From Albugo candida (Eukaryota; Oomycota; Peronosporomycetes; Albuginales; Albuginaceae), in the NCBI GenBank assembly GCA_905220665.1, contig CAJNAR010000193.1:1-64000 (forward strand): a stretch of DNA of 64,000 bases, given 5' to 3'. The notes under the pieces are model-generated. The model saw only the letters and a list, made by a program, of their open reading frames with translations, did not search any database and was not told the DNA's origin. Positions 32,841 to 45,500 of this stretch are shown here, piece by piece (position 1 is the stretch's first letter; the number at the start of each line of letters is the position of its first letter). The position numbers and the translations under genes are program-made.

Positions 32841-35800
32841 AGGAACGTGTTCGCGGCGCAGCTCAACAAGCTATAACCGCTGTGGTGGTCGATGGTCAGG
32901 AAACGACCAACGATCAACAATTGGAAGTCGGCAGTGCCCGCGCGGCACTGGTGGAGGTGATTGTTCGTCATGCTGGTGACCTTTCAGATCGGATATTTAG
33001 GATGAATCCTCGCGGACCGAACAAGTCAGACGACACCGCAAGGACTTTGCGGAGACAAGCACTTTTGGTTCAGTTTTAGTATCAGGGGCAGGTATAAACC
33101 TCCAGACTTTGAAGCATTGATAATCTCCCAATATTCTCCTCCCAAACGTTCACCGAATGTCTCGCCGTCCTCCTTCTTTGGTGCCTGATGAGAAGCTTAT
33201 GCTGGGGATATGGTTGCCAAACGGCTCCGGTCGATGGCAACTATGGGTTGGATCTGAACACTGACGCTGGGTTTCATGGGCAGGGTGGACCTGAAGGAGG
33301 TTACCCATGTTTGCGTATACCAATTACTGGTTACTACCAACCTGTGCAGGTTTCCGAAGGCGTGCCGGATGGTCTCCAACGAGATTTGGACTGCAACCTG
33401 TCGACGGAAACGAACTCTGCCATGGACTTGGTAGTGGGTTTAATGAATGTGGGAAAGAATTGGCGACAAGTTGGCTTCTCCGAGCATGCCTGTGATTTAA
33501 TGTGACCTAAAGAAATCAAGTTTGATTTTCTTGGTCAACGCCTTGCAAGCATTGCATAGAGATATTATCGTCGGCAGTATAAACTTTGTGGTGAGAGAGT
33601 CAAACATTGGAGCATCCTATGTAAAGGTTGCTCCAAATTTTCACTACCAAGATAGCAACTTCCCAGAGCAAGAAGTTGTGTATTGTGCCCAAGGCATCGC
33701 AGCGTAGCTGGATGGAAGAATGCTTATATCTAACAGCTTTGAGTGACGCTTTCGGCGGCCCGGAAAGCCTTGGCTTGGGCAACAATGTCCACTCTACTGA
33801 TTCAACGATGCGCACGAAGACGTTGTCCCGTATGGACCTGAATAGGGCTGACTATCTACGATAGGCAAAAGAGCTCGCCCAATTTGCAAAATTGACGGCT
33901 CTACATTCGATTCAAAAATTCCCGTTGAGACGTTGTAAACGTCGTCGAGACGAAAAGGTAAAAAACGTCCTGAAGTTCGCGTTTTAAAAAGGTGCTACCA
34001 ATGTGGCAACAATGATCACCTAGAGGCAGTTTGCCCGAAGAAAAGGAAGTAAAGACAAGATGAAGAATGTATCGAAGTGTTATTGATGGGCGGTCGAGCT
34101 CAACCAGGAACTGGGTTTGGACAGCGGCTCAGGACCACAATTTGGTTAAATAATTGAGTGTGCTCGACGATAAGGTCGACTGCCATGACGAATGTTTATT
34201 TGCAGCCTCTGGAGGGGGACCCTTGAGTATCACCAAACAAGTGTGATGATCCGGGTCAAGGCACTTGGTATTGCCAAAACCATCCGACTTCTCCATGTTG
34301 AATACGCATCAAATTTAGGACGTAACATCATTTCCTTCGGTAAATAGGAAAACAAGGGGTGCGTTCTTGAATACCGTGAAGGAATGCGTGTTTTGGACTC
34401 TCGCCCTGGTGATGTACCTATCAATAGACGTTGATCGTATCAATGTAATCGTTTCACTTTACGATGGTATTCTGATTGACGATTTTCGTGGACCTGGTTC
34501 ACCAAACAAGGCGGTTATGACAATCGTGACGGATGATGAACATGAACATAACATGCGTGCTGAGCATGGAAGCTTGTTACATGTTCATAGTCGTATGGTT
34601 ATCTTTGTTATGACACAATCATCAAGATGAACCCTCGACCGTGCGTCTGGTATCAAACTGACTGATAGTAGTTTTACTAGATGCCTGGCATGCGCACAAG
34701 GCAAGCAGACAAAGAACGTACAGTCACGCAAGAACAGCGGCTTGAATTCGCTCATCGATGTGATCGGTGGCGTCATCTGCTCCTATCCAAATGCCTCATG
34801 AATCCTCGTAACTGACTAGGCAATAGGTATTTGATCAATTTTATCGATTATTCGTCGAACTATTACCGACTTTTCCTTGCGAAGACTATGGGCGTTGCTG
34901 CGATGAAGTTCAAGCATTTCTTGATGTTCTTTGAAAAGCGATTCAGGTATCGTATACACGTTCGGCGTACAAACGTGGAGGCAAATACAAATCTCTAGAC
35001 GTGTTTTGCAAGCTTACTGGTGTCTTACGACGAGTAAGGGAAAACAATACCCGGGAAGGTGATGGGAAGATGAAAGGATGCATGGCACCATCATCAACAT
35101 GGTGCGAAGCATGGTGTTTACAGTGGGCTACCCTTAAAATTCTCTGGTCATTCCGCCGAATATGCAGGCTCCATCCTGACTCGAAGTCTCAATAAGGCAA
35201 GTGAAGGTGGGATCTTGCCTACTGATATCTTGTCTAAGAAACGACCGGTCTTAAGTGGCATTATGATCTTTGGCTCCCCAAGGACGGTGCACCCAAACTA
35301 ATAACAAATATTTGGGCGTTCACGTGAAAGCGGAAATCAATATCGGGAAGGACGATGGATTGAACGGATATCGTGTCTACATACCAAAAGAGCATGCAGT
35401 GTTGTACTCAGCGTGTTAGGAATATTGAAACCCTTACCGATATTCAAGACAGTGAGTTGGTAAAAGATTCGCATGTACTGAAGATCAGCAGACGCTTGAT
35501 GGCAACCATGTCAAGCGCTTAACAAACGACAGGTCGTCCAGATGGACACGTGATCGACAACTGACAGGGTCAACACGCGATTAAGTCGATAAGCCAAGTG
35601 ATAAATGTAGCATTATTGAAATTCAAGACGTTTTAAGCACTATCCGAGAACCTGACCCAAGCAAATACGGCGAGGCAATGAAGGGCACTAGCGAAGATAT
35701 GCGGTTGTTGGCCATAAATGAAGAGCTGAACGCTTTGGATGAAAATTCTGTGTGGAGAGTGATATTTCTACCTAAAGACTCACACTTGTGTGTTGCATGT

Positions 35801-36960
35801 GGCAGTGAAAAACTTTATGGAACTTATTACATTTTGCCTTTAGCTGCGATGAACGTACGAGCACTTCATGGTGACGTACCAAATGCATATTTCGGAACTG
35901 AAAAGATGAGCAAGCGATTGCACTCGAAGTTGGTTGACCTAGCTTTCAAGCAGTGTAAAACATACATGTGTCTGTATATCAGAGATCGATGGAAATGATA
36001 CGATTGTTGGTGTCTATGTCGACAAATTGTTGTTCACCAGGAATTCAACCAATGTCGTTGGACAATCTCTCGACAGCATGGTGTCACTAGAACTAAAACA
36101 TTTGGGTTTCGTGGACAAGTTTCTGGGTTTACGGATAATGTTGGACTCTGAGGATGGTTATGTGTTGGAGCAAGGAGTGGTGACCGACTTACTCTTGAAA
36201 GCAAATGGTTTGGAATCGACAAACGGGGTTCGGACCCCAACTGAAAAAGAATGTAACGCAGAGAGAACGAAAGGATCGGAATTGTTGGTTGCATCATCCG
36301 AAGACATACTAGCAAGCATCAAACGTTTCAGTCCGTCGTTGGGAGTCTACTTTGCATTGCAAGATGCACTCTCCCTGATATCTATTTTGCAGTGCACCGC
36401 GCAACCAGGCAGACTCACAATTCGACGATGAGGGAATAGAAAGGGCCAAACGAAGGACGCGATACTTCTAGGTGACGAAGTCGCTGAAGATATGTGTTAA
36501 AATTAAAGCCAATGAGGGCACCCCGTCGAGGTCAAAAGATGGAGTAAGGATGCGTGCTGGCGATGAATGGTGCAGTGGTATCGTGGACGTACAAGAAGCA
36601 GACTGGTGTCTCGCTTAGCACCATGAAAAGGGAGTTCATCGCTGCATCGCATGATGGTTGTGAGTTTCTCCGGCTGATAAGATTGTTTGGTGAGCTGGTA
36701 TGAAAGTTGTTGAGCCAGGATGGAAAATCAAGCGGTGATCAAGCCATTAGGAAGCAAGAAGAGTACCTCAAGCGCGAAACATGTCGACGTTCTATTCAAG
36801 TTTATCTGTTACGTTGCTCAAGATAAGTTCTTTTAGACAACCTTTGTCAAGTCTGATGATTTGAGGGTGGTTCCGTTGACGAAGGCACGACCGGTACCAA
36901 GGCTTTCGGACCTGCGTGTGATGTTCAAGTTAAAGGCCGTTCACGATGACGTCTAGGAGG
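32831..36960 (+). pseudogene. Copia-1 gag-pol polyprotein relic (Ty1/copia)
   Basis: Starts at MSPKERV inside the primer site. The gag portion includes KFDFLGQRLASIA near 33520 and WMEECLYLTALSDAFGG near 33710-33760. A CCHC zinc knuckle (CYQCGNNDHLEAVCPKK) is at 33993-34043. Integrase: ASGIKLTDSSFTRCLACAQG near 34650-34700 and NRYLINFIDYSSNYYRLFLA at 34823-34882; the segment with the catalytic Glu reads GDGKMKG in place of SNGKAER. Reverse transcriptase: DPSKYGEAMKGTSEDMRLLA then INEELNALDENSVWRV at 35655-35760, ALHGDVPNAYF near 35870 (motif A Asp kept) and VGVYVDKLLFT near 36010, where the YVDD box reads YVDK. KHLGFVDKFLGLRIMLD follows. RNase H: GAVVSWTYKKQTGVSLSTMK near 36570-36640, where the usual Glu is Lys. 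Multiple stops and frameshifts. Confidence 0.92.
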
Positions 36961-37139
36961 AGTGTTACCACTTGCAACCTAGCATTGCTATCAATCACAG
37001 TCACCTAAACGCCATGCGCAGAACGTATAGAAAACAGAAAACGGCGTAATTGAAAGGTACGTCTGAGCCACAGTCAGAAATCTGAAGTGCGTCTCGTCAT
37101 CAAAGCCACTTTTCAATTACAGCGTCTAAAAAACTCCAC

Positions 37140-39060
37140 GCTAGTGTGGAAATTGCCGGAACACCTGGCATTGGCATCGAAATGAATGACAAAAACAAGC
37201 AGCAGTACCATAAGTAGAGCTGGTAGATCGTCTTCCTTCAATGAATGCAGTCTACTCAAATTAATATCCATCTCTCAGTTGTGTAATCGCACTGTTTCAG
37301 ATAGATTCTTTTCTATGACCATTGTAGCATATAATAAAGAAAATTTTCCGTTTTTCTCCTCAGTTCATGCTTCAAGGTATGTTTATGATATCATGCTACT
37401 TAACACCAAAGAATTGCGATGGGCGAATGCTTGACGTGTTAGTTGCTCACATTCTCCTTATTTTAGCTGCATCTTGCACCGTTTTCGTAGCAAAATACAT
37501 AAAAAAAGAACGTGCGTGGAGAGAAGTTGGGAAAGAGCTTCCAGGAACAACGCACCTAATGTCGCGTAAAGGTTTACGGTAAAAGGAATTCCGATTAGCT
37601 CATTTGATACCACGTTTTTATCATCAACCAGTTATATAAGATTTCACGCCAGCGAGCCGAATCATGTTGAGGACTACTTTATGCGTTCCGCTTCTCACCA
37701 TGTGTGTGTGTCGACGAGTGCGTATCGACTGGCCTATTCTGTGACGAAATCATCACGAATCTTAAACATGACGGCTGGAAATACAAAAGAATTTGCAGCG
37801 TGCCAGTGGTCTCTCGTTCTCGCCATAGGGATGAAAAGGATTGATTTAATGGAAGCCAGCAAGAATAATTGACTGTACGGGGCGACGGACATCAACATCA
37901 CTCAACTATCATCAAAACGGTGATTCCCTATGGCACTCATAATCGTAAATGAATCATATCAGCTCCTACGACGGAGGAATACGACTTTAATGATCCAGCT
38001 TGGAGTGGTTATTGGAAGAAAACCATTATCAAGTTACCAAATTGCTGTAGAATAGCCTTGTCCTACTCAAAAAGCGGATGATGTTCGCAAATCAGAAGTA
38101 AAACCTGTTGGATGAACCTCAAATATATGACATGAAAGTAATTCAAAATCGTTATTTGAATGCAAATAAGTTTCGGAAATTCCAGTTATTTTTGGAAAAA
38201 ATCAAGATCTTCCATAATTCAGCATCAAGCTCTTGTAATCTCAGCTATGATCAATGGGATCAAAATACGTACGGAATACCGGCTAGATTCCCTCTCGTTG
38301 ATCCGATTTATCATAAGCCCATCTTACTTATAAGAAGCGGTTTGTCGAGAATGTTTGAATATGCACAGCGAAGCGTTGTCCATTCGAACATCTCTCTTAT
38401 TTTATATAGAACTGAGAGGTTTAGCTGAGTTGTCCATTTTATGTGGCATTCACGGATATGTAAACATAATTACCAATTCAACGAAAACCTCCTGCTCGAC
38501 AATATATAGCTGGCCTTTGCACATATGTAAGAAAATGGCATACCTATTCCCCATGCATCATGCGTCTGACGACAAGCACCACCAAAGAAAAGAAGCTCTT
38601 TCGCCAAGAGTCCCGCATGAGAATTCAAAAAGTTTGTAGCAAGTTAGACAGTTTTTTTCTATCTGATGGCTTATAAAAGGATGGCAAATACCATCCAAAG
38701 GTCTGATTATCCAGAGAAGGATTAGATATCCACCCAAAGCATGGATATGTTACAGTAACAAAAGCGCTCCTGCTTGAATGTCAAGTCAAAGGAAAACTTT
38801 ATTCTAAGATGTATCCTCTGTATTCGCAAACATGTTCTCGGAGCTCGCGCGGTGCTTATTTTGTCAAAAATGAAAGCAATGATCCTAACTGACCCTTCTG
38901 AAGTACAACCACCTTGCAAAATATACGAATTTGTACAAAAGCTAGAGAAAGCTGCCTGCAAGAGAATACCACGTTCCTTTGTTGCGACCCTTTTCAAATT
39001 TCAGCTTCCTTACATGCAAGTTTACCAGCTTTGGCTTTTCGAACGGTCTTTCTGACAATC
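37140..39060 (+). other. Coding-like but unidentified stretch
   Basis: Several plus frames of 60-106 codons follow one another (37186-37434, 37367-37582, 37681-37872, 38108-38428, 38355-38639, 38774-39055). Pieces such as TTEEYDFNDPAWSGYWKKTI near 37980 look protein-like. None matches a family I know, and the frames do not link without breaks. Possibly one dead host gene, possibly chance. Confidence 0.25.
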
Positions 39061-39067
39061 CTGCCAA

Positions 39068-39195
39068 ATGGATCCACTGGATCTGGATCTGGATCTGGAT
39101 CTGTTTCTGGATCTGTATCTGAGAGTTGGCTCCATTTGCTAAATGGATCTGGAGCTGGATCTGAGAGTTGAGGCCATATGCTGAGTGGATCTAGA
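39068..39195. repeat. GGATCT-based microsatellite
   Basis: Four GGATCT units in a row, then interrupted ones, then a second cluster with the longer unit GGATCTGGAGCTGGATCTG, followed by GAGAGTTG (the GAGAGTTGG after the first cluster also recurs). Translation gives alternating Gly-Ser on the plus strand and Asp-Pro on the minus strand. The frames 38914-39171 and 39200-38994 are products of this repeat and not evidence of genes. Confidence 0.85.
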
Positions 39196-39199
39196 TCCA

Positions 39200-40150
39200 T
39201 TTGCAGCCCTAGTCTGTCATATTTTCAAATATGGGTACTCTTTCCAGCCAACCTAACTCGTAATCATAACTTTGGGTGCTGTTTTTAAGAGACAGGGCTG
39301 GTTAGCGGTTCCCTAAATGGTACGATAGATAATTGATTAGGGTTGTCTAGGGCAAGAAGAATGCTCCATTTATCATAAATCGAGATTTTAAATCCTTCAC
39401 GGGATTAGAAGCAGCGGAAACAGCCAAATGCAGACATATCAACTTCATCATTATAAAAGATCGATTGATGTTATTGTTACCATCACTCATAAAAGTAGCA
39501 GCTAAAATAGGTTGAACAGCATCGTTGTGATGGTTCAGGAGTGAGGCTAAAAAGATCCAAATCAACGCCGTAGAAACGGCGTGGTCTATGCTCATCTTTC
39601 ATCCGATGAGACGATACGTTTACCAATCAGGATACTTGTCGCTCGCGTCTGTGGATTATTTCAGCGAATAAGATGATTGTATCCCTCGTTATGGGGAAGA
39701 TTCATGAAATGCTTACTACGTTTAATTTCTGTAAGGCGCATAAGACAAGCTTATCAGACTTCCCTAGCAAGTAAATTTCCAGGATGGCACGTTTTCCTTA
39801 TTCTATTACGTATATATGTCTGCAGTGCTCCCCCAAGAGAATACCTAGATTGCTGCTGGATACCTAACATTTCATAGTCTGAATTACGTAATGCATCGTA
39901 TCTTAAGCTCGGACTTTTCGCGAAGAAATAATTTCTCGGCTAATCTTTCATAAGAGCTTGGAATAAATAACATCACCACGAAATATAAATCGTATCACTT
40001 TTATTTCGAGATACATCAACGAGAAAGTTCTGCTACAATATCAATGAATTTGCACAGGAATATGTTACACGGTATGGCTGACCAGTTTGTCCATCCTCGG
40101 TTGCATGTGTCTAAATTAGTAGAGTGAGACTTACTGACTACTATAGTTGT
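39200..40150. other. No identifiable gene
   Basis: A minus frame of 82 codons (39595-39347) and a plus frame of 66 codons (39677-39877) are present without motifs. Nothing else is seen. Confidence 0.35.
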
Positions 40151-40160
40151 CAATGTTATT

Positions 40161-41190
40161 TTAGATAACAAATATACATACGAAAATATAAAAAACGTTT
40201 CGTGAAATGCCTATGTGAGACGATATTATGTCTTCTCGTTGGTAGTCCTCTATTGCGGCAGGCTCGACCACCACAATACAAGCCTGTGTCCAAGGTGTAT
40301 ATGGTAAGACGTTGTCACTGCTCAAAAGAACCTTGATTACCGTGGTTTGCAAATTTGTGCGCGCCACACTACATCGAATATAGCCTCTAACTAGGATCAG
40401 AATTCCATTTGCATTTCGACTTGTCTGTGTCGTACCCGCATCAACGACCTCTGGCTTCCAAAAAGTTCACCGAACAATCTTTGCGTTCCGAATTTATCCA
40501 GCTACTTTGCAAGCCGAATTGTTCGTCTTGATCGTATCACTTCCACCAAAAGTAACGAACGTGCACACTTAACGTGGTGTAGATCACGGAAATTGCAAAA
40601 GCTGTCAGACTATCTGATCTGTCCAGACGAAGTGAAGCGTCACCGCTTGCAATTCAAGCCACAAATGAGATAAAATCGGCTGGAAAACCTTCCATGCTGG
40701 GGAAAGTGTTAGCATCATTGCGCATGCAATATGCGTCCAACGTGGTCGGGATGAGAAGAACTGATCCCAACAAGGGATTTACTCCCTTTATAATTGTGCC
40801 GTGTGGTCGAACTCGAGAAAGAGACGTTGATCGGATTACACGTCCCCACACGAAGGCTGCGTGCACAATATAATGTCGTGCTGAATAGCCTATAAAAACC
40901 GGAACGAGATCGGACTGGTAGCATCCGAAAAGCCAGACGAAACTGTATATCATCGAAAGTTGGTAAGACACGTTTCCGAAGATGCCGGGATCTAGACAAA
41001 AAAAACGTTTCAGCTTATATTGCATGCATTGCGTCCAGTCTCTCCCGTTGTGACCAATGTGTCAACATTGGATGAATCTTTGTTGGTTTGGGAGGTTTCC
41101 AGATAATTCGTGAGAGCGCGGAATAGCTGCAAAAAATGCTTCTTATCATTCCTTAGTACAATACCCCCGCATTAAACGGTCGTTTACTTG
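40161..41190 (-). pseudogene. Unidentified decayed minus-strand frames
   Basis: At 41025-40654 a 123-codon frame includes MIYSFVWLFGCYQSDLVPVF and NPLLGSVLLIPTTLDAYCMR. Further on, in another frame, TFVTFGGSDTIKTNNSACKV and KPEVVDAGTTQTSRNANGIL appear, then MARTNLQTTVIKVLLSSDNV at 40367-40161. The sequence has a coding flavour across about 1 kb but matches no family I can name. It is broken by stops and frame changes. Confidence 0.3.
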
Positions 41191-41377
41191 AGCTCGCTAA
41201 TCCAAGTGATGAAGCGGATCGTCGAGTGCGTACACTGTAATATCGGAGTGTCTATATCGTATAGTAAACTCAGCAACTATCTTTAGCCATATCCAATACG
41301 TTCATCTCTTCATCGCTCTAGTACTGTTCGACGAATGCTTTCTTCATTGGAAAAATGCCGCACTTTTAAAAAATGCA

Positions 41378-42250
41378 TTGAATAATTCGAATTTCGAAAG
41401 CTGTAGCAAACGTTTTCCGAAATTTTTGATGTGGTTTGTCCGCCATGTCAACATAATCCAACATCTAAGGTACTCAGACTACCATTACCATCTTGATTGT
41501 GTAGTTTTTGGTCGCAGTGGAACTATATCGGCTGTTGCATTTAGTACTGACGGCGGTGTAGAACATCCATATCTGAGACTATGCCACTCGAGTCCATCTG
41601 ATGCCACTTCTTCAATGCTTTTTTTCACCAAGAAAATAGTCTATCTGATTAAATCATTTACCCATGTTTATCAGGTACGACGATAAATATGTCCTTCGGC
41701 TGTTAGGTCTCAGCGATGGTTTAATGAATTGTACACAAATTGTCGATGCAGTTCTCCAATGCGAAGGAATAGTGGTCGATGCTTAGGGTGCAAAATGGCG
41801 AAGGAAACGAATACGCGTACCCTTGAGTAGGACCGTAAATGGTGGTCCACCTTCATGTCGACGAAGATATTTAAAACTTTTTTGCTGATTAGGTGACCTT
41901 TTTACTGAATTTGTTTCCGGAAAATTCAGTTTGGATTGACATCGATTGCTACACTGAAATGGTCTCTGCTGTTGCGTCCACGTATATGATGAATGCCACA
42001 ACTTGATAGATTTATCGTCTGGAAGCCATCACTAGACCGCGGGCAGTCGTGAAGTCGAAACCATACCTATTCTTGCGGATGAAAACTGTTCGGTACGAGC
42101 AAGGTGTCTTTTACCCGATGTTGTAAAAGAGAAATGTCTCGGTTACAAATCAACATCAGCGCTATTCTAGTTCAAGTACGAGGCGAACGTATAGCATTAT
42201 CTATAACAGGAACTTGCAACCAGTATAGAACTCGATCAACCACCGCTGAA
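41378..42250 (+). pseudogene. Unidentified decayed plus-strand frames
   Basis: A 102-codon open frame (41378-41686) is followed in another frame by YDDKYVLRLLGLSDGLMNCT and QIVDAVLQCEGIVVDA near 41680-41780, then LGDLFTEFVSGKFSLD near 41890 and LADENCSVRARCLLPDVVKE near 42080. No family is recognised. It ends at the left LTR of copia-2, which may have inserted into it. Confidence 0.3.
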
Positions 42251-42262
42251 GATGGGAATTAA

Positions 42263-42491
42263 TGTCGTAAATACAGCACGGAATGGGAAGTTGCTTCACT
42301 GAAGGGTAGGAAAATAGAAGTAAGTATATTATTCATGACCATTAGTTTTTCTTTCTACGGCCTTCCTTAATTACGAAACCATCGCGTCGGGACAGTCCCA
42401 GCGGAAGTTATACGGACCAATTTTTATCTCCTTGGATCTTTTCTCCAAAACGCCCGGCGGATGGCAATGTGGAGTCGTTACTTTTACAACA
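42263..42491 (-). repeat. Copia-2 3' LTR (left)
   Basis: Matches 46918-47145 along its length with scattered substitutions and small indels. Read on the minus strand it begins TGTTGTAAAAG after the purine tract and ends TTTACGACA. Confidence 0.88.
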
Positions 42492-42589
42492 CTCCTTCCT
42501 CACGGCGCCGTGTGTTTGTTACCTAAGCACATGTCCTGATTCTTGCTAGTTTCGCATATCAGCGGACATAGTTCAATCAATTGTTGTAG

Positions 42590-45500
42590 TCGAACAGCGC
42601 TAAATGCCTTCGAAAGCAAGTCAGCTGCCATATCTTCGGTGTGCACATAACATGGCTTTACGATCCTCGTTTAGCACAAGCTTTGATGAACTTAAGCTTA
42701 ACGTCGATATGCTTGGCTCGCGTCGAATTTCTTCTTTTTCCATGTGTCGGATAGCTGCTTGACTGGCTATCTCCACCTGCATAGGTAATACCACGTTTAT
42801 TCCCAGTTCAACGATTAGCCCGCATAATCCCAGGAGCTGTTGACCGGCATGTGAAGCTGACATGAACTCCGCTTCTATAGTTGATAGCGATTTGATGCTT
42901 GATTCCGGCACGTTCAGAATAATATCATGTCACCCAAACGAATGATCCCTCCACATACCGACTTGCGGCTAATCTTGTTCCCTGCAAAGTCTGCATCGCT
43001 TGCGCTTCAAAGTTGCACAGTAGTGATTTGCTGAGCTAGTTTCTGTCCAAGCTGAAACTTGACGCTCCTGATTCCTTTTATATGCCTGGTACTTATTTTG
43101 CTCAATTGCCAGTCGCATACCGTAGAAGAATGGGCCCGACGCGTAGCTCGGTGCAGTAGTACTTTACGCTCGTTATAGCAACCAAGCTGATATATAGATG
43201 ATCTTTCTAGTAGTCTACAGAGCTTCTTCAAAAGCTCATTTGAGATTGTTTTAGGGATGCTGATCCGAAGAGCCCATCGGCGGGCAGGATCGGTCGGCTT
43301 CTCGCATGTCTTTATCATAATCTTGCCCCATGGGTGTCATCACCTGGTGTGCATCTTGTAGGCCGAACTTTGATAGTAGCTCATATACCATTAGTTCTTG
43401 GTACCTTTTATAACCAAATTCTGGAGAATGATTAAGTCGCATCCCTAGAAACTTGCTAACGATGCCCAAGTCCTTGATCTGGAGCGTTGCCAATTGTAAA
43501 ACACATCATCCACTCGAATCTTTGATGACCCTGTCACCAGCAAATCGACAACATATACTCCGACGACAGTCTCTCCAACGTGATATCATTTGTAGTAGAG
43601 GAATGAGTCTGTGACACATTGTACGAACCCATCACGAAGTAGTTCTGAATGTAGAAGTTGCGCCTAGATCCTTCCAGCTTCTTTAATCCATCAAGGCTGG
43701 GCTGGAGTCGAAGCAACACTTTTTTTGTGTGCTGAGCACCACAAACGCTGTAGCTCCTTCTCTTTTACTTTCATTCCTTGTGGAACGTATAAGTAAATGT
43801 ACAGATCCGGTTTAGTAGAGGCCTTGACATACTCATTAGGCACGTCCGCATGACGAGCCGGTACACCCCATATCTCGGATAGTGCAAGGATAACCTTCCC
43901 AGTCGTCATGTCCATCACGGCGGCGAATATTAGTGTATAGTTTTTACAAAAGAACTGTTCATTCCTGCACGCCACCATGCTGGCTTTGTAGTGCTAGACG
44001 TTCCAGTTAGCATCTGTTCTTCTCCTGCCTACCCACTTTGCGTGAACAGGGCGCATTTCATCCGTGCGCAATACCATCTCCCACGTGTAATTGGCCTTTA
44101 GAGAATCTATCTCCTAACAGCACCTATAATCTTGCGAAGTGGGATCTTTGCCCCATTATATCTCGTCCTCATGTTCATTGCTGGCTGTTTGACTGAAGCT
44201 TTCTTCAGAATACTTCTTCTTTCGCAACGCTTCCACGCTTCTTGAAGTTTCTCGTTACCACTCGCAACTCCTCCCGATGTGCGATATCGTTGGTTGTTTC
44301 TATCCGTATGTCACACAGAGCATTCATCTCAGATGCTGATTCGACGCCCATGTCAATGGGAACAGCGTTCTTCTTGTTATTAGCTTTTTCGGCGTTGCTT
44401 TTACTTATTTGACGAACAAGCTACGCGTTTGCATCCTCGCTGTGGGTCTTAATATTCCTGACATGTTGCGTTGTTCGCACCACGTGATCCTTGGTAAACA
44501 GGACTTCTACCGTTTTATTACGTCGCTCTTGCCACTCATAAGCCGTTTCTCTCAATGCCGACCGAGGGTCTTGTATTTCGGGTTCCGGATTGCGGTGCAC
44601 GGAGAGCCAAAAATAACAATATCCGTCAGAACTTCAATCGGCGAAGCTTGATTCTCATTTCCTCGCGTCGGTCGGCGGTTGAGAATGTAGGACGCAAATT
44701 CTGCAGCTTCATCCCAAAAACGCAATGGTAGACCTGATCCAAATATCATGGAGCGTGCCGTGTTCATTTCTGTCTGATGCAGAAGCTCCGCCTTCCCGTT
44801 CGACGCTTGATTCCCCGCTTCCGACACCTGACGTCGCACTCCGTATTTCTCATAAAACGGGTCGACGACCCTCTACTCGCCTCCACCATCGGTGCATTGG
44901 CAGTGAATACTACAATTAAAGAGCTTCTCAAAGTATACGAGGAAGCTCTAGAATGACTTGGTCGCCCTGTCCTTCGTTTTTGGCAGAACCGCACGGCAGT
45001 ACTTGCTTTTGTGATCAACGAAATTAATAAGGTATCTGTTTTACACACCTGACTATTGGAGTGGTTGGACCCTCGATATCGCTACAGATAACGCCACAGA
45101 ATCGGTCTATACGAGAATTTATTCCAGTATCACGCGTCTGCTTGGCCATCTCGCATGTTATGCACGCTGGCCTTTCTTTATTCGTGAGAATTATGCCGCT
45201 CTCTGGGTCTTTTTCCATTCTAGTAATGGTGTCATAAGCCAGATGTGCAAATCGCAATTGAAAATCCAATAGACTTAACGCTTGTGCATCGGGGATTGTT
45301 GAATTGACAGCTTCAGCGAGAGCTACAAATATGAAGTCTTCAGCTTTCCTGGTGTCAAGTCCAACTACATCCTCGGTCTCAATCCGTAAAACCAATACTT
45401 TATTGTTGTCCTTGTCAACATAGCAGAAACAAAAAAGATCTTGAAACCGTCGCTGCGTCGGACCATCGAAAGCGTGCGTCCATCATAACGATGGTAATAA

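Larger units (their letters stand above)
32640..37140 (+). mobile_element. Copia-1: Ty1/copia retrotransposon relic
   Basis: Internal region from the primer site at 32823 to a purine tract (CTAGGAGGAG) ending at 36962. TGTTACCACTTGCAACC then begins a likely 3' LTR at 36963, consistent with the TGTT start of copia LTRs. I could not find a matching TGTTACC start upstream of the primer site, so the outer limits given are approximate and the 5' LTR is unconfirmed. The element is on the plus strand, opposite to copia-2. Confidence 0.8.

Noticed and set aside
37049..37125. Short inverted repeat (GTAATTGAAA...TTTCAATTAC) as a MITE
   Set aside because: The arms pair for only about ten bases with no target duplication, and it lies where the copia-1 3' LTR should be.
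38914..39200. Gly-Ser and Asp-Pro repeat proteins
   Set aside because: Both frames are translations of the GGATCT microsatellite.
44409..44919. Plus-strand frames inside copia-2
   Set aside because: They are antisense to the integrase core of copia-2 and have no features of their own.
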